Origin: Rufibacter roseolus
GTDB taxonomy: Bacteria > Bacteroidota > Bacteroidia > Cytophagales > Hymenobacteraceae
Length of the DNA: 64,000 bases
NCBI RefSeq assembly: GCF_017916365.1
Contig: NZ_JAFMSU010000002.1
Span: 1,364,001-1,428,000 of the forward strand
Direction of reading: 5' to 3'
Part shown: piece after piece, positions 10,395 to 17,300 of the stretch
Layout: each line of letters begins with the position of its first letter
Position numbering within the stretch: the stretch's first letter is position 1
Notes under the pieces: generated by a model
The model's database searches: none
The model's input: only the letters and a program-made list of their open reading frames with translations
What the model was told of the DNA's origin: nothing
Program-made: the position numbers and the translations under genes

Positions 10395-10428
10395 AGAAAG
10401 CCCCTTGCAAATTTGCAAGGGGCTTTCT
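10395..10428 (+). terminator. Intrinsic terminator of the MBG-repeat gene
   Basis: A perfect 16-bp stem (AGAAAGCCCCTTGCAA and its complement) with only two bases between the arms begins 19 bases after the stop codon. It is a strong GC-core hairpin ending in CTTTCT. Confidence 0.8.
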
Positions 10429-10535
10429 GCTTTATGAAAGATTTGGCTTCGGTAGCTTTTCCCTTGTTCAGTCAAAAGGAAAAGGCATAAATGGCTGTTA
10501 TTTTTACTTTGGCATTAACCAACCCCTACCCTACA

Positions 10536-10577
10536 AAAAACAGCCGCTGGGGAAATCATTCCTCGGCGGCTGCTTTT
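10536..10577 (-). terminator. Terminator of the small minus-strand gene
   Basis: Arms 10536-10553 and 10560-10577 form a long stem with two G-T wobbles and one mismatch. On the minus strand the stem ends in a run of six T. It lies about 20 bases beyond the stop codon of the gene at 10599. Confidence 0.65.
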
Positions 10578-10598
10578 GAAATTTTATAGCCAAAAGGA

Positions 10599-10850
10599 TT
10601 AAGACTCTTCCGGCACATCCAACACGTGTATATATGGCTCAATGATGTCCATATAGCTGACCGCAGAATGGAAGGAGCCAATAATCTCCAGGTCCTTCTT
10701 AGACCAGACTTCCAGAAATTGGTTCTCTAATGAAAACAAGGTGATAGCCCATCCATTAAGATGGCGCTTAGTAAGCACTATCCCTTTCTTCTCCAATAAT
10801 TCTGCCTGGTTTTTAGGTGGGAGTTTATGAAAAAGAGAATGTTCAAACAT
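10599..10850 (-). CDS. Hypothetical protein, 83 aa
   Basis: A small soluble-looking protein starting MFEHSLFHKLPPKNQAELL. There is no signal peptide, membrane segment or known motif. I keep it as a gene because it has its own terminator-like hairpin, reads through without odd composition, and no competing frame fits better. The alternating hydrophobic pattern in the middle (GWAITLFSLENQFLEVW) suggests a small beta-rich fold. It stands alone, between the terminator of the giant secreted gene and the pirin gene. Function unknown. Confidence 0.6.
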   Translation of the reverse strand: MFEHSLFHKLPPKNQAELLEKKGIVLTKRHLNGWAITLFSLENQFLEVWSKKDLEIIGSFHSAVSYMDIIEPYIHVLDVPEES

Positions 10851-11019
10851 TATGATTATTTAAAGCTAGGGTTCCCCTTCTTAAGGATAGTTGACTGGAG
10901 AAAGTTTCATTTATCAAGAACAAGTTCCGCAAAATCTCTGGCTATGAAAGTAGCTGGATTTACACCCAAATGCTTGGATAAGAAAGCTCATATCCAATTG
11001 TGTAATCAATTGTCCTTTT

Positions 11020-11061
11020 GGCGTTTGTGGCTGGTTTTTAAGAAAACAGCCACAAATCGCC
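11020..11061. repeat. Dispersed intergenic palindrome (well-conserved copy)
   Basis: The left half GGCGTTTGTGGCTGGTTTT mirrors the right half AAAACAGCCACAAATCGCC across four bases, with small imperfections. It is one of the clearest copies of the family described in the findings, located 46 bases past the pirin stop codon. Confidence 0.7.
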
Positions 11062-11106
11062 AATTCTTTGACTTTAGATGAAATTAAGGCCGCAAGATTC
11101 AAAAAC

Positions 11107-11970
11107 TTAATCCGCGAAGCTGCCCATCTGGCCGTTCTCGTAATCAGCGATAGCTTGCACCAGTTCCTGGTTGGTGTTCATCACGAAAGGGCCATAGGTG
11201 GCGAGCGGTTCTTCTATGGGTTCTCCGGCCAGTACCAGGAAGGTGGTGTCTTCCTCAAAGGTGAGTTCTATGCCTTCCGCGTCCCAGCCGAATACCACCA
11301 GTTGCTTTGTCTGGGCGGGTCGGTTCCCGTGCAGCAGTATGCTGCCTTTTACCACGTAAATACCCACATTGTAGGTCGCTGGTAAGTCTAGCTGGAGCTT
11401 TGCGCCTTTAGGCTGCCAGATGTCTAGGATGGTGATGGGCGAAAAGGTCTCGGCGGGGCCTGCCACTCCCCCGTAGTTCCCGGAGACAACCCTTATGGTT
11501 CCCTTTCCTTCTGCCGTGGGAATAATCGGAATGCTGCCGCTTCTCAGTTCCTGGTAACGCGGCGGCGCCATTTTGTCCTTCCTAGGTACGTTCACCCACA
11601 ACTGAATCAACTCCAGAACGCCGCCTTGCTTGGCAAACTCCTTCTCGTGCCGCTCTTCGTGGAGCAAGCCGGCACCGGCGGTCATCCACTGCACATCGCC
11701 CGGACCAATTTTGCCGCTGTAGCCGGCCGTATCGCGGTGGGCCAGGTAGCCCTGATAAACAACGGTGACAGTTTCAAAGCCGCGGTGCGGGTGCGGATCC
11801 GCGCCCAAAGGTTTATCGGTAGGCTGCACCTGCATGGGGCCGGTATGGTCAATGAGCAGAAAAGGGCTCAACTGCCTGATGCGGGACCCGGGCATGGGAC
11901 TGGTGACCGCAAACCCCTCTCCCACCTGTTTCTGCACGCCATCAATGACCTGAAATATTCTTCTATTCAT
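11107..11970 (-). CDS. Pirin family protein
   Basis: 287 residues from MNRRIFQVIDG. The frame extends upstream to 12063, but that extension runs through a copy of the intergenic palindrome and has no pirin homology, so I choose the ATG at 11970. The N-terminal cupin has the pirin metal motif HPHRGFETVTV (His60, His62) and GLLHEE (His104, Glu106), matching the four iron ligands of pirins. A second cupin half follows. Pirins are cytoplasmic bicupins; some have quercetin 2,3-dioxygenase activity and others modulate partner proteins. The true substrate here is unknown. It lies in the same direction as aspartate ammonia-lyase, but with a 143-base gap. Confidence 0.9.
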   Translation of the reverse strand: MNRRIFQVIDGVQKQVGEGFAVTSPMPGSRIRQLSPFLLIDHTGPMQVQPTDKPLGADPHPHRGFETVTVVYQGYLAHRDTAGYSGKIGPGDVQWMTAGAGLLHEERHEKEFAKQGGVLELIQLWVNVPRKDKMAPPRYQELRSGSIPIIPTAEGKGTIRVVSGNYGGVAGPAETFSPITILDIWQPKGAKLQLDLPATYNVGIYVVKGSILLHGNRPAQTKQLVVFGWDAEGIELTFEEDTTFLVLAGEPIEEPLATYGPFVMNTNQELVQAIADYENGQMGSFAD

Positions 11971-12024
11971 AAAGTTATTTATATACCGGCTTGTACATTC
12001 AAGTGCTTGCATGAAGCAAATGTT

Positions 12025-12060
12025 GTTTTGGGCCTGTTCTTTCTTAAACAGGCTAAAAAC
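12025..12060. repeat. Dispersed intergenic palindrome
   Basis: GTTTTGGGCCTGTT on the left is mirrored by AAACAGGCTAAAAACC on the right. It lies between pirin and aspartate ammonia-lyase. Its presence inside the upstream extension of the pirin frame argues that this extension is not coding. Confidence 0.65.
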
Positions 12061-12113
12061 CACAGCGCTCCACTTCCCTCAACAAAGAAACACCTTTATG
12101 CCTCACGGCAAAA

Positions 12114-13526
12114 TTAGCCGTTGATGTAAACCGGGTGAATCATGTTCTCAAAGGAGTAGATCTCGTCCCATTTAGCCTGGTCAATGAGTTTCCGCTCCTG
12201 CACCACAATCTGGTGAATGGCTTTGCCGGTAGCCAGAGCCTCTTTGGCAATGGCGGCCGAGGTCTCGTAACCCAAGATCGGGTTTAAAGCTGTGACAATA
12301 CCGATGCTGCGCATAACTTCCTCACGGCAAACCTCCACATTGGCGGTGATGCCATCTATGCACTTGGTACGCAGGGTGGCAATGGCATTGATCATGTAGT
12401 TCATGGAAGTGAACAGACTGAAGGCGATGACCGGCTCCATGACGTTGAGCTGTAACTGCCCCGCCTCGGCGGCCATGGTGATGGTGACATCGGCCCCAAC
12501 GACATAGAAAGCGGTCTGGCTCACCACTTCCGGAATCACCGGGTTTACCTTACCTGGCATGATGGATGAGCCGGGTTGCATGGGTGGTAGCCGGATCTCG
12601 TTCAGTCCGGCGCGGGGCCCCGAGGACAGCAGTCGCAGGTCATTACAGATCTTGGAGATTTTTACGGCACTTCGCTTGAGCATACCCGATACCAGCACGT
12701 AGGAACCCATATCGGAGGTAGCCTCAATCAGGTCAGGGGCCAAGGTAATGGGCAGTTTGGTGATCTGGGCCAGGTACTTGGTACACAGCTGGGGGTAGCC
12801 TTGTGGGGCGTTGATGCTGGTGCCTATGGCAGTGGCGCCCATGTTGCACTCGGTGAGTTTCCGCTGAGCTTCACGCAAATGCTTGATATCATCATTGATG
12901 GTGGTGGCAAAACCATGGAACTCCTGGCCCAAGGTCATCGGTACGGCATCCTGCAACTGAGTGCGGCCCATTTTGAGCACGTTTTTGAATTCTTTGGCCT
13001 TTTTTAGAAAGGACTCCTTTAGATCCGCCAGGGCCTTCAGGTACACATCCACCTTGAGGTGCAAGGCCATCATGATAGCCGTGGGATAGGTATCGTTGGT
13101 GGATTGGGAGCAGTTGACGTGGTTGTTGGGGTGCAGGAACTCGTACTGCCCTTTCTGGTAACCCAGGTACTCCAGGCCTATGTTGGCGATGACCTCGTTC
13201 GTGTTCATGTTAACCGAGGTGCCCGCCCCACCCTGGATCAGGTCCGTTACGAACTGGTCACGGTACTTGCCGGCTATGAGCTCGTCACAGGCAAAAATGA
13301 TGGCCTCGGCTTTTTTCTTGTCCAGCACTCCCAGGTCACGGTTGGCCATGGCGGCGGCCTTCTTCACATAGGCAAAAGCCACAATGAAGAGCGGCTCCGA
13401 GGCGTTGGTAATACCCGTGATATTGAAGTTTTCCAAGGCCCTGAGTGTCTGCACGCCATAGTAGACGTTGTTGGGGATCTCTTTCTCGCCCAGGAAGTCG
13501 TGTTCTATTCTGAAGGTCTGGTTCAT
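12114..13526 (-). CDS. aspA: Aspartate ammonia-lyase
   Basis: 470 residues, the normal length for the fumarase/aspartase superfamily. It catalyses reversible deamination of L-aspartate to fumarate and ammonia in the cytoplasm. The superfamily signature GSSIMPGKVNP is at residues 319-329. The substrate-binding stretches HPNNHVNCSQSTNDT (about 132-146) and KMGRTQLQDAVPMTLGQE (about 185-202) are intact. The sequence favours aspartase over fumarase because LQDAVPMTLGQEF and the GTSINAP region follow the AspA pattern, but this distinction is from memory. The gene appears monocistronic: 143 bases separate it from pirin, and the upstream neighbour is a small unknown gene 173 bases away. Confidence 0.93.
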   Translation of the reverse strand: MNQTFRIEHDFLGEKEIPNNVYYGVQTLRALENFNITGITNASEPLFIVAFAYVKKAAAMANRDLGVLDKKKAEAIIFACDELIAGKYRDQFVTDLIQGGAGTSVNMNTNEVIANIGLEYLGYQKGQYEFLHPNNHVNCSQSTNDTYPTAIMMALHLKVDVYLKALADLKESFLKKAKEFKNVLKMGRTQLQDAVPMTLGQEFHGFATTINDDIKHLREAQRKLTECNMGATAIGTSINAPQGYPQLCTKYLAQITKLPITLAPDLIEATSDMGSYVLVSGMLKRSAVKISKICNDLRLLSSGPRAGLNEIRLPPMQPGSSIMPGKVNPVIPEVVSQTAFYVVGADVTITMAAEAGQLQLNVMEPVIAFSLFTSMNYMINAIATLRTKCIDGITANVEVCREEVMRSIGIVTALNPILGYETSAAIAKEALATGKAIHQIVVQERKLIDQAKWDEIYSFENMIHPVYING

Positions 13527-13649
13527 GCAAAGTGGCTTTGGTGACAGATGATGGGGATCATTTGTTTCCTTACCGTATTTGCAGAAACTTTGTTTTATTA
13601 CCGTCCTAGATGGCTGGCAACTCGATATTATCGGCTCAGATAGAATTCT

Positions 13650-13689
13650 CCGTTCAGCGCCCGATTTCCTGAAAACAAGCCCTAAACGG
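13650..13689. repeat. Dispersed intergenic palindrome
   Basis: CCGTTCAGCGC...GCCCTAAACGGC around a central ATTTCCTGAAAAC. Symmetric copy just past the stop codon of the 86-residue gene. Confidence 0.6.
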
Positions 13690-13699
13690 CACGGAGGGA

Positions 13700-13960
13700 T
13701 TACACCGTCACAAACTTCACCTTGATAATGGTGGTGAGGTAATCATAGATCTCGGTTACTTCTTTGTCATAGAGAAACATATTGTAGAAATCTGCTTCTA
13801 CTTTACTTACGCGGCATCCGTTCTCTACCATCTGGAAAACAACTTCCCTGATGCGGAGCGGGTGCCCCGCCAGGTTAAGCATACAGGTGGCATCCTGGGC
13901 CTCTACCAATAAAAAGAGATGGTGCAGCGCGTCATCTTCGTAGTGGGTCTGGTCAGTCAT
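13700..13960 (-). CDS. Hypothetical protein, 86 aa
   Basis: An acidic N-terminus (MTDQTHYEDDALHHLFLLVEAQ) precedes a compact mixed alpha/beta-looking sequence with HPLRIREVVFQMVENG in the middle. There is no signal peptide or membrane segment. Position and composition are consistent with a real small cytoplasmic protein. I do not recognise the family. It lies between the EamA exporter and aspA, all on the minus strand, with gaps of 74 and 173 bases, so it is probably transcribed alone or as a tail of the exporter transcript. Confidence 0.6.
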   Translation of the reverse strand: MTDQTHYEDDALHHLFLLVEAQDATCMLNLAGHPLRIREVVFQMVENGCRVSKVEADFYNMFLYDKEVTEIYDYLTTIIKVKFVTV

Positions 13961-14034
13961 TTTGCATTTTTTTGTAATCCCTTCAACGCCTAAGCCTAAG
14001 ACAAGGTGCCATTTACCCTGTAATTTTTTGCGGC

Positions 14035-14928
14035 TTATACCTCAACCGTCTGTTTTTTAGGCTTGCTCACCAGGTACACGCCCCCGAAAATCATGGCCGC
14101 GTACAGCGCTTTCTGCCACGTAAACAGGTCTTTACCCAAGCTCACCGCAATGAGGATGGCGAAGACAGGCTGCAGGTAAATATACACGCCCACCAGCGCC
14201 GGGCTGGCGTATTTCATGGCCCAGACGTTGAGCAGATAAGCCAGAATGGTCATCCCGATGATCACAAATGCGATGGCGCCCCAGATAGAGGCCGGGAATG
14301 TGGCGTAGTGCGGTTTGATCACCTGCCCCAGCCCGAAGGGAATCACCCCCACCGAGCCCGCCAGGAAGATCCTGCTCACCACCGTGATAGGATTATAGCG
14401 TTGCATGAGCGGTTTCACCAGCACCAGGAAAGCCCCGAAACAGGCCGCATTCACCAGCATGAGGATGTCGCCCAGGATGTTCCCCTGCGCGTTGCCGGCT
14501 TTGCCCGAGATGAGCATCATGGCGCCCAGCCCCGCCAGCAGAATACCCACCATCCTGAAAACCTGGATCCGTTCTTTCAACAGATAAGCAGAAAGCAAAA
14601 CCACCACCACCGGCGACACCGTCTGGATAAGCGAGGCATTGATGGGCGAGGTTAGGTTGAGGCCGCTGAAGAACGAGAGCTGGTTCAAGGTGATCCCGAA
14701 CAGGCCGCAAAGTACAATCCGGACCCAGTCGCTTTTACTCTGGATCTTTTCCTTCACCACCCACAGAGACAGAGCCCCGAATACCAGCACCGCGCTTACC
14801 ACCCGAATCACGATGAGCCCGAACGGCCCCACGTAATCTGGCATGATCTCCTTGGCGATGCTGTAGTTGGCCCCGTAAATGAGCGCCACCAGAAACAAGG
14901 CCCCGTGGACCTGTACTTGTTTGTTCAT
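14035..14928 (-). CDS. EamA/DMT-family transporter
   Basis: 297 residues from MNKQVQVHGALFLVALIYG. The sequence shows ten hydrophobic segments arranged as two EamA repeats (about residues 5-140 and 150-290), the hallmark of drug/metabolite transporters of the inner membrane. Family members export amino acids, metabolites or drugs; the substrate cannot be told. An upstream ATG at 14949 would add seven residues, but a TAccTTTG box at 14934-14941 overlaps that extension and sits six bases before the ATG at 14928. The shorter start and a leaderless transcript are therefore more likely. It is divergent from the PurF-like gene. Confidence 0.88.
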   Translation of the reverse strand: MNKQVQVHGALFLVALIYGANYSIAKEIMPDYVGPFGLIVIRVVSAVLVFGALSLWVVKEKIQSKSDWVRIVLCGLFGITLNQLSFFSGLNLTSPINASLIQTVSPVVVVLLSAYLLKERIQVFRMVGILLAGLGAMMLISGKAGNAQGNILGDILMLVNAACFGAFLVLVKPLMQRYNPITVVSRIFLAGSVGVIPFGLGQVIKPHYATFPASIWGAIAFVIIGMTILAYLLNVWAMKYASPALVGVYIYLQPVFAILIAVSLGKDLFTWQKALYAAMIFGGVYLVSKPKKQTVEV

Positions 14929-14933
14929 GGCCG

Positions 14934-14941
14934 CAAAGGTA
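14934..14941 (-). promoter_or_regulatory. -7 box of the EamA gene, apparently leaderless
   Basis: On the minus strand this reads TACCTTTG, an exact match to TAnnTTTG. Only six bases separate it from the ATG at 14928, so the transcript would begin at or next to the start codon. Confidence 0.55.
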
Positions 14942-14974
14942 GGCAACAACCGCCCGCGCCACCTAATGCTGCCA

Positions 14975-15015
14975 CCTGTTTTAGCGGTACTTTCTAAAAA
15001 GCGGCCGCAAAACAG
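14975..15015. repeat. Dispersed intergenic palindrome
   Basis: CCTGTTTTAGCGGTACTTTC is mirrored by AAAAAGCGGCCGCAAAACAG. It lies between the divergent EamA and PurF-like genes, so in this case it is not at a 3' end. Confidence 0.65.
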
Positions 15016-15185
15016 ATTTCATAAAATACTAAGTATCAATAAGTATATCACTTTAAACAGCCTTGGTATTACATTCTTGAGAGCTTTTGGGGTTAAAGTC
15101 ACATGGGCTCATTTTTCTTCGTAAGCAGGGGAAAGAAGGGCTATAGAAAATAGATTTTAGCTAGTGCGATACGTGTTTTTACTCT

Positions 15186-15193
15186 TACCTTTG
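15186..15193 (+). promoter_or_regulatory. -7 box of the PurF-like gene
   Basis: TACCTTTG is an exact TAnnTTTG match, 86 bases before the ATG. This implies a leader of about 80 bases, GC-rich between 15195 and 15265. Confidence 0.5.
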
Positions 15194-15279
15194 CATGCCT
15201 TTTCGGCCGAACGATTTGACCAGCCGCCTGGGCCACCGGATGCCATTGAACACGCGCCTCCGGCTTAAAACCAATTACC

Positions 15280-17172
15280 ATGAGTGATGCGATAAAACAT
15301 GAGTGCGGAATTGCCATTGTCCGCCTCCGCAAACCCTTAGAATATTATACCGAGAAATACGGCACTCCCATGTACGGCATCCAGAAGATGTACCTGCTCA
15401 TGGAGAAACAGCACAACCGCGGGCAAGACGGCGCCGGATTTGCTAGCATCAAAATCAACGCGAAGCCCGGTACAGAATACATTGCCCGGTACAGGTCGGT
15501 CAAGACCAAAGCGATTGACGCTATTTTTGGGAAAATAAGCGAGAAATACGGCAAACTGAAACGCAAGTACCCCGAGGAAGCAAAGAACATCAACTGGCTC
15601 AGAGAGAATCTCCCGTTTATGGGCGATGTGTATCTGGGCCATTTGCGTTACGGGACCCACGGTCTTAACAGCGTGGACAACTGCCACCCCATGGTACGGG
15701 AGAACAACTGGCGCAACCGCAGCCTGGCCGTGGCCGGTAACTTCAACATGACCAACGTAGATGAGCTCTTTGACGTGCTCACTGAGCTAGGCCAGCATCC
15801 GCGCCAGAAAATTGACACAGTAACGGTTTTGGAAAAGATTGGTCACTTCCTGGATGAGGAAAACCAGCGCCTCTTTGACTATTTCAAACCAGACCACAAC
15901 AACGAGGAAATCACCGCCCTCATTGAAGAGCACCTGGACCTGCAGCGCGTCCTGCGCCGGGCCTGCAAAGACTTTGACGGCGGCTATGCCATGGCGGGAC
16001 TTACCGGTTACGGCGCGGCCTTCGTGGTACGCGACCCTTCCGGCATCCGCCCGGCTTATTATTACATGGACGATGAGGTAGTGGTAATCGCCTCGGAGAA
16101 GCCGGCCATTAAAACCGCCTTTGGGGTAGATTACAACCAGATCAGGGAAATCACCCCGGGCCATGCGCTCATCATCCAGAAAAACGGGGAAGCCGCCGAG
16201 AAAGAGATCCTACCGGCGCTAGAGAAGAAATCCTGCAGCTTTGAGCGCATCTATTTCTCCCGCGGCAATGACCCAGAGATTTACCAGGAACGCAAAGCTC
16301 TGGGCAAACTGCTCTGCCCGCAGGTGTTGAAGGCCATTAACTACGATCTGGAAAACACCGTTTTCTCTTACATCCCCAACACCGCCGAGACTTCTTTCCT
16401 GGGCATGATGGAGGGCGTGGAAGATTACCTGCGCGCTTACCGCCGCAAAGCCTTACTGGAAGTAAACTGCGATGAAGAGAAACTGGACAACATCCTCTCT
16501 TTCCGGCCTAGGGTGGAGAAACTGGTTATCAAAGATGCCAAACTGAGAACCTTCATCACCGATGACAACTCCCGCGACGACCTGGTGGCCCACGTCTATG
16601 ACACCACCTATGAAGTGGTAAGGAAAGGCGTTGACACCGTGGTGGTGATTGACGACTCTATTGTACGCGGTACTACCCTGGAGAAAAGCATCATTAGAAT
16701 GCTGGACCGCTTGGGCCCTAAGAAAATCATCATTGTGTCCTGCGCCCCGCAAATTCGTTACCCAGACTGTTACGGCATTGACATGTCTAAGATGAAGGAG
16801 TTTGTGGCGTTCCGGGCGCTCATGGGCTTGCTCAAAGACCGCAATCAGGAGTGCCTGGCGCACGAAGTACATAAGAGCTGCCATCTGGCCCTGAAAACCG
16901 GCGAAGCCAGAACCCGCAATTTTGTGCAGGAACTCTACGGGCAGTTCACCCCTGAGGAAATCAGCGAAAAAGTAGCCCAGATAGTAAAAGCGCCTAATGT
17001 AAAGGCCGAGGTGCAGGTGATCTTCCAAACGGTTGAAGGCCTCCACGAAGCCATCCCTAACCACATCGGCGACTGGTACTTCACGGGTAACTTCCCTACC
17101 CCTGGCGGTATGAAAGTGGTGAACCGTGCCTTCGTGAACTTCATGGAAAACAAAGAAGGACGGGCCTATTAA
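15280..17172 (+). CDS. Amidophosphoribosyltransferase family protein (long PurF-like)
   Basis: 630 residues, longer than classical PurF (about 470-500). The N-terminal Ntn glutamine amidotransferase domain begins MSDAIKHECGIAIV. Catalytic cysteine is therefore Cys9, and removal of an eight-residue propeptide would be needed to expose it. The GATase features RGQDGAGFAS and HLRYGTHG are present. The C-terminal phosphoribosyltransferase domain has the PRPP loop VVVIDDSIVRGTTLEKSI (about residues 452-469). The classical reaction is PRPP plus glutamine to 5-phosphoribosylamine, the first step of purine synthesis. Bacteroidota often carry this long form beside a classical PurF, so I leave the symbol blank. 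The gene is alone, between a divergent exporter and a convergent secreted-protein gene, and ends at a strong bidirectional terminator. Confidence 0.88.
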   Translation: MSDAIKHECGIAIVRLRKPLEYYTEKYGTPMYGIQKMYLLMEKQHNRGQDGAGFASIKINAKPGTEYIARYRSVKTKAIDAIFGKISEKYGKLKRKYPEEAKNINWLRENLPFMGDVYLGHLRYGTHGLNSVDNCHPMVRENNWRNRSLAVAGNFNMTNVDELFDVLTELGQHPRQKIDTVTVLEKIGHFLDEENQRLFDYFKPDHNNEEITALIEEHLDLQRVLRRACKDFDGGYAMAGLTGYGAAFVVRDPSGIRPAYYYMDDEVVVIASEKPAIKTAFGVDYNQIREITPGHALIIQKNGEAAEKEILPALEKKSCSFERIYFSRGNDPEIYQERKALGKLLCPQVLKAINYDLENTVFSYIPNTAETSFLGMMEGVEDYLRAYRRKALLEVNCDEEKLDNILSFRPRVEKLVIKDAKLRTFITDDNSRDDLVAHVYDTTYEVVRKGVDTVVVIDDSIVRGTTLEKSIIRMLDRLGPKKIIIVSCAPQIRYPDCYGIDMSKMKEFVAFRALMGLLKDRNQECLAHEVHKSCHLALKTGEARTRNFVQELYGQFTPEEISEKVAQIVKAPNVKAEVQVIFQTVEGLHEAIPNHIGDWYFTGNFPTPGGMKVVNRAFVNFMENKEGRAY

Positions 17173-17216
17173 TGTGCTGATTTTCTAATGTGCTGATGTG
17201 CTAATTAGAATGTAAC

Positions 17217-17267
17217 ATAAATAAAGAGAGGCCTGATTCAGTTTGAATCAGGCCTCTCTTTATTTAT
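17217..17267. terminator. Bidirectional terminator between convergent genes
   Basis: A perfect 24-bp stem (17217-17240 with 17244-17267) closes on a three-base loop. The stem has a GC core and A/T ends on both sides, so it can serve both the PurF-like gene and the minus-strand secreted-protein gene. It is unusually long. Confidence 0.85.
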
Positions 17268-17300
17268 TGTGAGTTTTTTGGGAAACGGCCATTAAACAGT

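Larger units (their letters stand above)
14950..15279. other. Divergent promoter region of 330 bp
   Basis: It holds the palindrome at 14975-15015 and -7 boxes pointing both ways (one at its left edge for the EamA gene, one at 15186 for the PurF-like gene). An untranslated leader of about 80 bases precedes the PurF-like gene. No gene or recognised riboswitch is visible in it. Confidence 0.6.

Noticed and set aside
11971..12063. Upstream extension of the pirin frame (31 residues)
   Set aside because: It runs through a copy of the intergenic palindrome, reads like random sequence, and family members start at the MNRRIFQ-type residue.
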